Both the position numbers and the translations under genes were made by a program. The notes beneath the pieces are model-generated. The model saw nothing but the letters and a program-made list of their open reading frames with translations, was not told the origin of the DNA and made no database searches. From Rhodomicrobium vannielii ATCC 17100 (GTDB lineage Bacteria; Pseudomonadota; Alphaproteobacteria; Rhizobiales; Rhodomicrobiaceae), in NCBI RefSeq assembly GCF_000166055.1, contig NC_014664.1, forward strand, positions 186,001 through 250,000: a stretch of 64,000 nucleotides of DNA, given 5' to 3'. This document shows, piece after piece, positions 16,040 to 24,931 of this stretch. Within the stretch, counting starts at the first letter, position 1; each line of letters begins with the position of its first letter.

Positions 16040-16973
16040 AATAAAGCGGCAGCGGGAAATAGCGCAGCATCAATTCTTCATAGCGGCCGGATGCCTTGAC
16101 GCGGGCGAGCGCATAATCCAGCACCTCGCGAAGGCGCGTGTTGCCCTTCTTCACCGCGATGCCGATGCCGTCGCCGAAATAGCGCGCCTCGGTGTAGCCG
16201 CCGCCCTTGAACTCGCAGCAGCGGTTCGCGTCCGTGCCTTGAATCCAGAACATGAGCGAAATGCCGTCGCCGAAGAGCAAGTCCACATCGCCCGCTTTCA
16301 GCGCGCCCCGCGCGTCGGCGGCGGTGTCGAAGGACATGATCTTCGCGCCGTCGAAGAAGTCTCGCAGGAACGCCTCATGCGCGGAGCCCCTGACGACCGC
16401 GACCTTCTCGCCCTTGAGCGCCTCGACCGAAACTTCGCGGAACAGGGCGCCGGTTCTGCCGACGAAGCGCGCGGGCGTCATGTAATAGCGGTTGGTGAAA
16501 TCCACATCGGCGATCGTCTTGCCATTGATGGCCATGGACGCGATCACGGCGTCCGCTTCGTTCGCCTTGAGCGATGGTACCAGCGTCGACCATTCGGCGG
16601 CCGATATGTCGCAGTCGATGGAAAGCTCGCGGCAGATGGCGCGGGCGAGGTCGATGTTGAAGCCGATGAGGCGGCCTTCCTCGTCATAATAGTTGAACGG
16701 CGGATAGTCGGCCTCCGTCAGCACGCGGAGCTGCGGCAGCCACGACCAGTCGGGCTTCGGGCCGACCTGGATATCGCGCAGCTTCTGCGCGTTATCGGCC
16801 TTGTCGGTCGCTTCGGGATTGCCCTCGGCAGCCAGCACCGTCACCGCAAAAACGACGCAAAAAAACACCGCGAGAAGGCCGAAAGCCCGACGCGACGGCA
16901 ACAGTCTGGAAGTAATCATCGGCCGCAACCTTCGGTTCGTGGACAGGGCGATGGCGAGACAGTTCTTCTTCAT
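16038..16973 (-). CDS. Periplasmic amino-acid-type ABC substrate-binding protein
   Basis: The 311-residue product has a signal segment (RRAFGLLAVFFCVVFAVTVL, then AAEGN) and a family 3 solute-binding domain: LRVLTEADYPPFNYYDEEGR, IGFNIDLARAICREL and the DAVIASMAINGKT hinge region. It would bind an amino acid or related solute. No permease or ATPase gene is next to it, so it is an orphan, or may work as a sensor or enzyme-like module. Cysteines CC near residue 245 are unusual for the family. The start could also be the ATG at 16919. It is divergent from the glycosyltransferase with only 32 bases between. Confidence 0.85.
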   Translation of the reverse strand: MKKNCLAIALSTNRRLRPMITSRLLPSRRAFGLLAVFFCVVFAVTVLAAEGNPEATDKADNAQKLRDIQVGPKPDWSWLPQLRVLTEADYPPFNYYDEEGRLIGFNIDLARAICRELSIDCDISAAEWSTLVPSLKANEADAVIASMAINGKTIADVDFTNRYYMTPARFVGRTGALFREVSVEALKGEKVAVVRGSAHEAFLRDFFDGAKIMSFDTAADARGALKAGDVDLLFGDGISLMFWIQGTDANRCCEFKGGGYTEARYFGDGIGIAVKKGNTRLREVLDYALARVKASGRYEELMLRYFPLPLY

Positions 16974-17005
16974 TCAGTAGTATGAGTTTTGCGTAAAGTG
17001 AAAAA

Positions 17006-18937
17006 ATGGACCTCGCGCCACACGCCTTCGTCCCGTACGAGTGGAAGCATACCCCTTCCGAAATTGGGCATGCAAGCGGCAGCAGCGGCACCCGGACGAA
17101 TTCCGATGCCGCCGTCATCGACATCGAGCGCGATTTTCTCGTCGACCTCGGCGCTTCCCCCGACCAAATCCGCAGACTTGAAAACGACGCCGCCCGCGCC
17201 CGCGTCAGCCTTGTGCAGGCGGCTGTGGCGCAAGGCGCGATCAGGGCTTCCGATCTGACGGCGCGGCTTTCCCGCTCGCTGGACCTCTCGGAGCCCGCAG
17301 CCGGTGAAGCGACGCGTTTGCCCGAAGCGCCCGACGAGGCATGGCGGCTTTTCGATACCCCCGTTCGCCTTTCGGCCAGGGCAGGCCGAATGATCGCCGT
17401 CAACGGTGAGACGTACTCGCCGACCGCGCTTGCGGCTCTCGCCCAGCGCCTTGGGGCGAAGCGCGAGCGCGTCATGCTGATGACGCGTCAGGGCTTGATC
17501 GATGCGGTCACGCGCTCGCATGGCAGCGCCATGGTCGAAACGGCCGTACGCGGGCTTCTCATGGCGCGGCCAGACTGGAGCGCGAAGGCGGGCCTCGCCG
17601 CGTGGCAGCTCTATTTCGCGACGGTGGCGGTGGGGCTTGTGCTCGGCGCAGTCGCGTTCGCGCCCGCCGAAACGCTGACGCTCGCCTCGGCGATGCTGTC
17701 GATCTTCTTCCTGCTCACCATCGCGCTCAGGGCCGCCGCCGCGGTCAACATCGCCCTGCCGCGCCCGAAGGCCAAGGAGGCGCGCCTTCTCGGCGATGCC
17801 GAACTCCCCCGTTACACGGTGCTCGTGCCGCTCTACCGGGAAACGGCGATCCTGCCGCATCTGGCGCATGCCCTCGCGAGCATCGACTACCCCGCCGCCA
17901 AGCTCGACATCAAGATTGTGCTCGAAGCGTCGGACCGCGACACCATCGAAGCCGCCCAGAAGCTGGCCTTTCCTGGCAATGTCGATCTCGTCGTCGTTCC
18001 CGACCGCGAGCCGCGCACGAAGCCGAAGGCCCTGAACTACGCGCTGCATTTCGCGTCCGGCGAATTTGTCGTGATTTATGATGCGGAGGACCGCCCCGAG
18101 CCGGACCAGCTTCGCAAGGCGGCGACCGTCTTCGCGCAAGCGCCCGCCGATCTTGTCTGCCTGCAGGCGCGCCTCGACTATTACAACGCGCGGGAAAACT
18201 GGCTGTCGCGCCAGTTCACCATCGAATATGCGACCCTTTTCCGGGGACTTCTGCCGCTGCTCGCGCGCTTCCGCCTGCCGCTGCCGCTCGGCGGCACGTC
18301 GAACCACTTCCGCGCGGCTGCGCTTCGCGAGATCGGCGCGTGGGATCCGTACAACGTGACCGAGGATGCGGATCTCGGCATGCGGCTCGCGCGGGCGGGC
18401 TATCGCACGGGCACGCTCGAATCCACCACGTGGGAGGAGGCCTGCTGCCGTCCGATGCCGTGGCTCAAGCAGCGCACGCGCTGGCTCAAGGGCTGGATGC
18501 AGACCTTCGGCGTGCACATGCGTCGGCCGCGCGAAGCGATGTCCGAGCTTGGTGTCGCGGGGTTTCTCTCGTTCCATGCCTATTTCGCGGGGATCATCGT
18601 TTCGGCGCTGGCGCATCCCGTGTTTTACATCCTGATGCTTTACGAGGTGCTTCAGGGAAGGCTGTTTGCCGGGGAAGGTGCGATGGAAAACCTGCTGCTC
18701 TGGATCGCCGCAGTGAACTTCGTCGGCGGCTATGCGGCGAACATCGCGCTCTCGGCGTTCGCCGTTGCAGGCACGCGGCACAGACATCTCATGCTGCATG
18801 TCATGTTCATACCTGTCTACTGGCTGTTCGTGTCGGCGGCGGCCTATCGCGCCCTGTGGCAGCTTTTCCACGCGCCGTTCCATTGGGAGAAAACCGAGCA
18901 TGGCGTGAGCCGTCTCGCCCGACCGTTCCCGGCGTAA
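17006..18937 (+). CDS. Membrane glycosyltransferase family 2 with N-terminal GspE/MshEN-like domain
   Basis: The 643-residue protein has an N-terminal helical region (about 40-190, resembling the N-terminal domain of type II secretion ATPases), two membrane helices at about 195-245, a GT2 catalytic domain with VLEASDRDT, YDAEDRPEPDQ, TEDADLGMRL and the QRTRWLKGWMQT signature, and further C-terminal helices. This is the processive-synthase layout of cellulose-synthase-like enzymes. Proteins of this form (XagB-like) make a surface polysaccharide that affects adhesion and motility in related bacteria. The polymer cannot be told. No PilZ domain or partner gene is seen nearby. Confidence 0.88.
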   Translation: MDLAPHAFVPYEWKHTPSEIGHASGSSGTRTNSDAAVIDIERDFLVDLGASPDQIRRLENDAARARVSLVQAAVAQGAIRASDLTARLSRSLDLSEPAAGEATRLPEAPDEAWRLFDTPVRLSARAGRMIAVNGETYSPTALAALAQRLGAKRERVMLMTRQGLIDAVTRSHGSAMVETAVRGLLMARPDWSAKAGLAAWQLYFATVAVGLVLGAVAFAPAETLTLASAMLSIFFLLTIALRAAAAVNIALPRPKAKEARLLGDAELPRYTVLVPLYRETAILPHLAHALASIDYPAAKLDIKIVLEASDRDTIEAAQKLAFPGNVDLVVVPDREPRTKPKALNYALHFASGEFVVIYDAEDRPEPDQLRKAATVFAQAPADLVCLQARLDYYNARENWLSRQFTIEYATLFRGLLPLLARFRLPLPLGGTSNHFRAAALREIGAWDPYNVTEDADLGMRLARAGYRTGTLESTTWEEACCRPMPWLKQRTRWLKGWMQTFGVHMRRPREAMSELGVAGFLSFHAYFAGIIVSALAHPVFYILMLYEVLQGRLFAGEGAMENLLLWIAAVNFVGGYAANIALSAFAVAGTRHRHLMLHVMFIPVYWLFVSAAAYRALWQLFHAPFHWEKTEHGVSRLARPFPA

Positions 18938-18991
18938 GACAAAAGAGCGTGCGCAAACGCCGCCGAGAGCATGTGCGGGCTTCCCTAATCG

Positions 18992-19006
18992 TTACGAATC
19001 AGTTAA
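18992..19006. promoter_or_regulatory. Candidate CtrA-like site upstream of the ATPase module
   Basis: TTAC-GAATCAG-TTAA differs by one base from the CtrA consensus TTAA-N7-TTAA and lies 59 bases before the chosen start of the 338-aa ORF. Such a site is easily met by chance, so this is a weak candidate. Confidence 0.25.
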
Positions 19007-19064
19007 TCTGAACAAAGGGTTGAGTATCGGAGGACGATTTCGCAAACGACGCGGGCCGCACGTT

Positions 19065-20036
19065 ATGACGATAAAGGGAAATGACGCGCGACTGCCGCCG
19101 CAGGCGAATCCGAGATGCCTCCGACCGATCTTGCCGGTCGAAGTTGTGGCGGGCTATGTCGCTTCGCGCCGCGATGGCTGCCCGCAGGCTGAGGCGCTCG
19201 ATGCGCTGGCCGAATTTTCCCTCGCCGAACCCGCACTGATTGATGCCATCGAGGCGCGGCTCGTCGCCGAAGACAGCGGCGTGTTGCGCGCTGCCCAGCC
19301 CACATCAGCGACCTGGCCGGAAACGAGACGCGCTCTCGCGCTCAAGGCGCTCGGCGCCGCCGAAGCTGCAAAGGGCCTCCGCGCGCGCGCCGACCTTGGC
19401 GCTGTGGCCCTTCGTACACTCTACGGCCTCGAAATGCGCACCGTGTCGCCATCGCGCGGCGAGGTTCGTTGTGAGCTTCTGCGCCAGATTCTCCTCGCGC
19501 TGGGCGACCGTTTCACGATCCACCTCCTGCGGCCTCAGCGGTCCTTTTCCTTCGATCCGATGAGCCGCCGCATCTATCTCGCCTTCGCCGGCCTCGACTC
19601 GGGTACAGTGCTCGAAGCCGATGCCGCCCTCCTGTCGTGCGCCTTCAAAGGCCCGGCGGGGACGCTCGCCGAACTCAGCGCAACGCTTATCCGAGGCGCG
19701 CTGAAAGCGGGAGACAATGGGGCGGCCGAGACGAAGGGGGCATTTCGCTTGGACGGATTCGCCGACTCGGTCAGGAAGCTCGCCCTGCACCTTGAAACCC
19801 GGCCTTATACCGGCCGCGTTGCCATCGCACAGGTTTACGACGCCGGGCTCGCCGCCGGTCTCGCGCTTGGCACGCTCGACGAATTCAAGCAACATCTCGC
19901 CGAGGCCGCGCGCGAGGGACTCCTCGACCTCGAACGCTACGACATCGCCGGCCCCCTTGACCCAAGCCTGAAGGAACGCTCCCGCCTGCGTCTTGGACGC
20001 GACGAACGCCACTTCATCGTCAATCAATGGATGTAA
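19065..20036 (+). CDS. Uncharacterised protein, partner of dual ATPase; possible winged-helix C-terminus
   Basis: This product of 323 residues (338 from an upstream TTG at 19020) has no recognised domain. The first part is helical and Ala/Leu-rich; the last 90 residues (TGRVAIAQVYDAGLAAG, then LDEFKQHLAEAAREGLLDL and a strand ending RDERHFIVNQ) look like a winged-helix fold. It ends 10 bases before the ATPase gene and is surely in the same transcript. A strong GGAGGA at 19029-19034 fits neither listed start well, so the start is uncertain. Pairing of such a protein with a HerA/AAA-like ATPase is seen in conflict or DNA-handling modules; its role here is inference. Confidence 0.7.
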   Translation: MTIKGNDARLPPQANPRCLRPILPVEVVAGYVASRRDGCPQAEALDALAEFSLAEPALIDAIEARLVAEDSGVLRAAQPTSATWPETRRALALKALGAAEAAKGLRARADLGAVALRTLYGLEMRTVSPSRGEVRCELLRQILLALGDRFTIHLLRPQRSFSFDPMSRRIYLAFAGLDSGTVLEADAALLSCAFKGPAGTLAELSATLIRGALKAGDNGAAETKGAFRLDGFADSVRKLALHLETRPYTGRVAIAQVYDAGLAAGLALGTLDEFKQHLAEAAREGLLDLERYDIAGPLDPSLKERSRLRLGRDERHFIVNQWM

Positions 20037-20046
20037 CGCGACAATC

Positions 20047-23000
20047 ATGGACCTCCGCCTCAAGGCTTTCGAAAGCCCCGAATTCGACCGCGTTTTCAGC
20101 GCTGTAGCTTCGCTCGCCGGAGCGGCGGACGAAGAGCGGCTGGACGTGGCTGAAATCGAGACCGATGCGGACACCGGCCTCTCGTCCATTGTCGCGCAGG
20201 CGCGCGCGCAGAACCCGGACCCGGCCTCGCGCGTGATGCTCATCAAGGGCGCGACCGGCACCGGCAAGACGCATACGCTTCTCACCGCCATCCGCCGCAT
20301 GCACCAGAAGGGCGGGGTCTACGCGGCGCTGTTCCCGATGGTGGATCTCGTCTCGGAGAAGGATCTGGACGCGTGGCTGCTCCGCGCCATCGTCTCGCGC
20401 CTGTCGGAGCGCTATCTCGTGGATGCGGGCGCGCCGTCGCCGCTGACGCGCCTTGCCGCGTCGCTCCTTCAGCGCGGCGACCCGGCGCTCGTGACCCAAT
20501 TCTGCCGCGAGGTGCTCGACGAACACGGCGACATCCGCGATTTCGACCTGCGCCCGCTCATCGTTTCGATCCGCGCCGCGCTTCAGCGCGAGTCGCATCT
20601 GCCGGTTCCGTCCGAAGCCTTCGTGACGGCGCTGCTCGGCGCGGCTGCGGGCGACGACGAGTCCTTCGCCTATCTGCGCGGTCAGCCGTTGAATGTCAGC
20701 GTCGGCGGCGTGCGCCTCATGCAAGGCGTCGAGGACTACGTTCCGCGCGGCCACATCGATGCGCTCGTGAATGTCATCGGCGCCACGGGCGGCACGCTGT
20801 TCCTTGCATTCGACCAGCTCGAACAGAGCCGCGTGGCCGGGTGGGAGCAGCGTCTGCGCCATCTCTTCAGCCGGGGCGCTCTCCTGGCCGAGACGCTGCC
20901 GCCGCTCGCCGTCGCCTATGCCGTGCTGCCTGCGCTTTACGACACCATCGCGGACGGCATCGATGGCTCGATCCGCGACCGGCTGGAGCGTTTCGGCGCG
21001 ATGCCCGTGCGCCTGAAGCCGCTCGGCCGCCGTCAGGCCGAGTCGATGCTCCGCCGTCGGCTCAGCGAGCTTTTTGCCCGCACGGGCGCGAAGATCGATC
21101 CGGCCGAGCCGCTCTATCCGTTCCCGGCTTGGATGATCGATGAACTCGGCGCGCAAACGCCGCGCTACGTCTTCGAACTCATCCAGCAATTCCGCCGCGT
21201 CTATCTCCAGATCGGGCGCGTTCCCGATATCGACGACATGCCGCCGCCGCCCTCGCCTATCCTGGAAACGCCGGTCGTGCTCGCACCCGCCGCGCCCGCG
21301 ATCAATTTCGACGACAAGTGGCACGGGGAACTCACCTCGCGCGTGGTTCAGCCATCGGTCGGCAACGGCCTTCAGCAGGCGGAAATCCTCGAATGGGCCG
21401 TGCAGGCCTGCGCGCCCGAGATCGAGGGTGTCAATGCCATCAAGACGCGGCGCAGCGTTCGCGGGCGGACTGGCACCGTCGTTATCGAGGCCGATTTCCA
21501 GAAGGACGGGCAGAGCGTGGAGCGCCGCGAGATCGCGCTGTGCAACGAGGGACGCGGCGCGCCGCTGGCCGAGGAAATCCGCAATTTTCTGCGCAGCGTC
21601 AACGGCGCGCGTCCGGTCATCGTGCGACCGCGCGGCGGACGCCTGCCGAAGACCGGCCGTTTCATCGCGCCGCTTTTGCGAGAAGCCGACGACATGCAGG
21701 GCATTGTGGTGCCTCAGTTCGAAATGCTGTGCTGGGAGCGCCTCGATTCCGCGCGCCACTTCTTCCGCATGTGCAAGGATCTGCCGGGCTTCGAGGACTG
21801 GCAGCGGGAGTCACGCCCGCTGACGAAGGCGATTTCGCTTTGGGACATTGTGCAGTTTCCCTATGTGGGCGCGCCCGCCGAAGATGAGGACGAGTCCGCC
21901 GCCGAGAAGGAAAAGGCTGCGCCGAAGGAAGCTGCGCCTCCGCCGCCTCCGCCCGTGCCGCGCCGCCGTCAGCCTTCCGCGCCCGCCGTCATGCTCGGCG
22001 CGCATGAGGATGGCGGCCCGATCCACTGGGCGCCGTTCGAGACCGAGGCGAAGCTTCTGAACTTTGGCATCCTCGTCACGGGCGATCCGGGCTCCGGCAA
22101 GACGCAGACGCTGAACGTGCTGATCGACGGCGTGGCGAGCCTCGGCTACCCGATCTGCATCTTCGACTTCAAGAACGACTACTCCGAACGCAGCTTCGTG
22201 CAGGCCATCGGGCTGAAGGTGCACGACGTGCGCCGCTTCGGCATCCCGTTTAACCCGCTCATGCCGTCGCCCAGCGATGACGGGTTGGCGCAGCCCATCG
22301 AGCACATCTTCACCATCACGGGCGTGCTGAAGCGCGTCTTCGGCCTGGGCGACCGGCAAACGGCCGTCCTGCGCGACGCGATGAAGGAAGCTTTCGAGCG
22401 GCGCGGCATCAATCCGCAGCGCTGGGTCGAGGCCGAGTCTATCCGCCCGCCGAGCTTCGACGACGTTGTGGCGATCCTCGAAGAACAGAAGGAGGCGAAG
22501 AACCCGCAGGCGATCAGCCTTCTCGACCGCATCGCGCCGCTGTTCGAACTGGGGCTGTTCCCGAAGTCGGACGAACTGCCGGTGCCGTTCGAGGCGATGC
22601 TCGACGAGCGGCTGGTGCTGTCGCTGTTCGCGCTGCCGACCGACGAGATCAAGGCCGCGCTCGCCGAACTCATCATTATCCGCCTGCATGGCGTGCTTCT
22701 GCGCCGCGTGCAGCCGAGGAAGCTGACGCGGCTTCTGGTGGTGGACGAGGCGTGGCGCGTCGCGAACTCGTCGCATCTCGAAAGCCTCGCGCGCGAGGGC
22801 AGGGCGTTCGGCGCAGGCATCGCTATCGGCACGCAATATCCGGGCGATCTGCCGCCCGATTTGTCCGGTGCGCTCGACACCAAGATCTATCTGAAAAACC
22901 AGCAGCCGGATCACAAGAAGGCGGTGGTGCGTGCGCTGTGCGGAGCAAACTCCGGCCCCGAAGCGGCGCATCTCCATGGCGTGCTGGAACGCCTCACGCA

Positions 23001-23100
23001 GTTCGAGGGGCTGATCCAGAACCAGCATTATCTGCCCTATGCGCGGTTCCGGTTGCTGCCCTATTTCATGCGCACCGCGCAGAGCACGAAGGCGGCTTGA
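20047..23100 (+). CDS. Protein with two P-loop ATPase halves (AAA+ and HerA/FtsK-like)
   Basis: The product of 1017 residues carries two NTPase cores. The N-terminal one has Walker A GATGTGKT (68-75), Walker B LFLAFDQLEQ (251-260) and a C-terminal helical part as in Orc/STAND-like AAA+ proteins. After a Pro-rich linker (about 630-645) the second core has Walker A GDPGSGKT (679-686), the FDFKNDYS strand, LLVVDEAWRVA (Walker B) and AIGTQYP, features of HerA/FtsK/VirB4-type translocases (DUF87-like). Such a pairing points to DNA or RNA translocation gated by the first ATPase. It follows the 338-aa ORF in an operon. No nuclease domain is present in either protein. Cell role unknown. Confidence 0.85.
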   Translation: MDLRLKAFESPEFDRVFSAVASLAGAADEERLDVAEIETDADTGLSSIVAQARAQNPDPASRVMLIKGATGTGKTHTLLTAIRRMHQKGGVYAALFPMVDLVSEKDLDAWLLRAIVSRLSERYLVDAGAPSPLTRLAASLLQRGDPALVTQFCREVLDEHGDIRDFDLRPLIVSIRAALQRESHLPVPSEAFVTALLGAAAGDDESFAYLRGQPLNVSVGGVRLMQGVEDYVPRGHIDALVNVIGATGGTLFLAFDQLEQSRVAGWEQRLRHLFSRGALLAETLPPLAVAYAVLPALYDTIADGIDGSIRDRLERFGAMPVRLKPLGRRQAESMLRRRLSELFARTGAKIDPAEPLYPFPAWMIDELGAQTPRYVFELIQQFRRVYLQIGRVPDIDDMPPPPSPILETPVVLAPAAPAINFDDKWHGELTSRVVQPSVGNGLQQAEILEWAVQACAPEIEGVNAIKTRRSVRGRTGTVVIEADFQKDGQSVERREIALCNEGRGAPLAEEIRNFLRSVNGARPVIVRPRGGRLPKTGRFIAPLLREADDMQGIVVPQFEMLCWERLDSARHFFRMCKDLPGFEDWQRESRPLTKAISLWDIVQFPYVGAPAEDEDESAAEKEKAAPKEAAPPPPPPVPRRRQPSAPAVMLGAHEDGGPIHWAPFETEAKLLNFGILVTGDPGSGKTQTLNVLIDGVASLGYPICIFDFKNDYSERSFVQAIGLKVHDVRRFGIPFNPLMPSPSDDGLAQPIEHIFTITGVLKRVFGLGDRQTAVLRDAMKEAFERRGINPQRWVEAESIRPPSFDDVVAILEEQKEAKNPQAISLLDRIAPLFELGLFPKSDELPVPFEAMLDERLVLSLFALPTDEIKAALAELIIIRLHGVLLRRVQPRKLTRLLVVDEAWRVANSSHLESLAREGRAFGAGIAIGTQYPGDLPPDLSGALDTKIYLKNQQPDHKKAVVRALCGANSGPEAAHLHGVLERLTQFEGLIQNQHYLPYARFRLLPYFMRTAQSTKAA

Positions 23101-23334
23101 GCGCCTCCGTCGACTTGATGGCAGCATCGTGGCAAAGAGGCAACATAGGTCAAGATTTCGCCACGATTGACCGAAAGTGAAGCGAAGTAATTTTTTTGTA
23201 ACATAACGCTCACGAATCAGTCATCTTCCACCTTGTTTCACAGTCAATGCATGTCCGTTGTGTGGCGTATTTCCGGACGGCGCGTGTGGGTTTCCGGCTT
23301 GAGTTTATCGCCGGCCTGCTGAGGGCTAAAAGGA

Positions 23335-24066
23335 ATGCTTGCTGCAACGCTTGCGCGCGACGCAACCGCGTTACTTCACGATTCAGGCGCTTCGCGAATT
23401 CTTCTCGGCGGCAAATCTTTCGTCGCCGACCCGTCTGGTGCCCTTTACTGGCCTGCGGAAAATACGCTCATCGTCGCAGACCTCAAATTGTCCCAGTGTT
23501 CGTATCTTGAGGGCGAAGACGTCGTTCTCCCGCCCTACGATCAGACATCCGCCTTCGAAAAGCTCGAAGACGCGATCGACCGCTACGACCCGCTTCGCGT
23601 CGTGGCGCTCGGCAACAGCTTCGCGGTTCACTCGTCCTGCGCGCTCGCCCATCATCAGCGCGACTGGCTTCAGGACATGATGGAGGGCCGCGACTGGTAT
23701 TGGGTGACGAACGACCTCACCGAAACGCCCGACGTCGGCGGCACGCTCGTGCCGCAACTCGTGCTGGGCGGCGTCAAGTTTCGCGGCGAGCCGGTGCGCG
23801 CGCCCATCGCGAACGAGATCGCGGGCGGCCTGCATCCTGTGGCGCAGGTCTCGCAATACGGCCATCTGGTGCGCGGACGGTGCTTCGTCTCGAACGGCAT
23901 GCGCATGGTGCTGCCGTCGCTCGGCGATTACTCCGCTGGTAACAACGTGCTGAATACCGCTTTCGATCCGCTGCTCGGGCAGGGCGGCCTTTACGTCTGG
24001 TTCATCGCGCACGAGCGCGTGAATCCGGTGGCGTCGCCGCAGCTCATGGAAGATCGCGCGGCCTGA
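23335..24066 (+). CDS. PdeM-like metallophosphoesterase homologue with lost metal ligands
   Basis: The 243-residue product aligns along its length with PdeM, the calcineurin-like phosphoesterase associated with DNA ligase operons: NTLIVADLKLSQ, VVLPPYDQT, RVVALGNSF, NEIAGGLHPVA, GRCFVSNGMRMVLPSLGDY and GNNVLNTAFDPL. In active members as I know them these read VADLHLEKG, ALGDSFHD, GNHD and GEIAGHLHP. Here His is Lys, Asp of GD is Asn, GNHD is TNDL and the first His of GHLH is Gly, so most metal ligands are gone. I call it a probable pseudoenzyme. It is 234 bases after the ATPase module and ends in a terminator; no ligase, Lhr helicase or exonuclease is beside it. Confidence 0.8.
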   Translation: MLAATLARDATALLHDSGASRILLGGKSFVADPSGALYWPAENTLIVADLKLSQCSYLEGEDVVLPPYDQTSAFEKLEDAIDRYDPLRVVALGNSFAVHSSCALAHHQRDWLQDMMEGRDWYWVTNDLTETPDVGGTLVPQLVLGGVKFRGEPVRAPIANEIAGGLHPVAQVSQYGHLVRGRCFVSNGMRMVLPSLGDYSAGNNVLNTAFDPLLGQGGLYVWFIAHERVNPVASPQLMEDRAA

Positions 24067-24092
24067 AATTTTGGAATGCATGGGGGCATGCC

Positions 24093-24124
24093 ATCCCGGG
24101 AGCGCCAGCGCTTCCGGGATTTTT
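24093..24124 (+). terminator. Intrinsic terminator of the PdeM-like gene
   Basis: ATCCCGGGAGCGC (24093-24105) pairs with GCGCTTCCGGGAT (24108-24120) with one wobble, followed by TTTT. It lies 26 bases after the stop and directly at the stop of the convergent TIGR02186 gene. Confidence 0.85.
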
Positions 24125-24930
24125 CATGTCCGCCGCGTCAGAAACGACGTTGCGCCGCCCACGACCGCAGCGAGCGCCACCGCGATGACCCCGTAAAGCC
24201 ACGGATGTTCAGAGGCTGTGGACGAAAGCCGCGCCTCGATGCCGATCTTGCGCAGCCGTATGCGCGCGGTCGCGTCGCCGATGACCTTGCCGCCCTGCAG
24301 CACATAGAAATGCGCCACATAAAGCCCTGGCCCGGCCGCGGCTGGCAGGAAGGTTTTGGTGCGGAACAGGCTCACGCCGAAGAAGTCGATCGCGCGCGCT
24401 TCTTCCAAGAACAGCCGCGCCGCTTTCTTCTGCCGCACGAGCGCCGCCTCGAACTCCGACCGGTCTAGCTTCGACGGCGCGTTCTTCTGCTCGTCGCGGA
24501 TCGGCAGGCTCAACACGTCGATGCCGAGTTCGTATTTGTCGCGTTCGGCGAGCGGCGCGATATCGTCGAGCGGGCGGGTGGAAAGGACGGCGAAATAATT
24601 CGGCACGCCGTCGAAGATCAGGCGCTGCGAGTTCACCCACAATCCGGCGCGGCGATCCTTCTTCCAGACGACGACGGGCTGGACCGGGCCGCGAAGCGTC
24701 ACCGCAATGTCGAACGGCTCACCCTTAAGGCGGTCGCGGTCCACCGCACCGAACAGCACGATGCTCGTGCCGTCATAGCTGGGCTCGATGTAGAACTGGT
24801 TCTGAGCGGCGCCCGCCTCGATGATGTTTGCCGACGCTGAAGCGCTGCCGCTGAACGCGATCAGCGCGAGTGCGGCCGCAACAATGGCCGGTGTCTGCTT
24901 TCGGGCGATGGCGGCGACTCCGGAAAACAT
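24124..24930 (-). CDS. TIGR02186 family membrane-anchored protein
   Basis: The 268-residue protein has a signal segment (TPAIVAAALALIAFSGSAS), a beta-rich periplasmic part with YDGTSIVLFGAVD and PVVVWKKDRRAGLWVNSQ, and one C-terminal membrane helix (WLYGVIAVALAAVVGGATSFL). These features are those of the alphaproteobacterial TIGR02186 family, which is regularly encoded next to TauE/SafE transporters, as here. It probably assists the transporter from the periplasmic side; the biochemistry is not known. One base separates it from the tauE-like gene. Confidence 0.85.
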   Translation of the reverse strand: MFSGVAAIARKQTPAIVAAALALIAFSGSASASANIIEAGAAQNQFYIEPSYDGTSIVLFGAVDRDRLKGEPFDIAVTLRGPVQPVVVWKKDRRAGLWVNSQRLIFDGVPNYFAVLSTRPLDDIAPLAERDKYELGIDVLSLPIRDEQKNAPSKLDRSEFEAALVRQKKAARLFLEEARAIDFFGVSLFRTKTFLPAAAGPGLYVAHFYVLQGGKVIGDATARIRLRKIGIEARLSSTASEHPWLYGVIAVALAAVVGGATSFLTRRT

Positions 24931-24931
24931 G

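Noticed and set aside
16970-18901. Long minus-strand frame opposite the glycosyltransferase (643 codons)
   Set aside because: It mirrors the GT2 gene, is rich in Arg/Gly/Glu without any domain, and arises from high-GC codon bias.
20020-21759. Long minus-strand frame opposite the double ATPase
   Set aside because: No motif or ribosome site; the plus strand encodes clear Walker motifs over the same bases.
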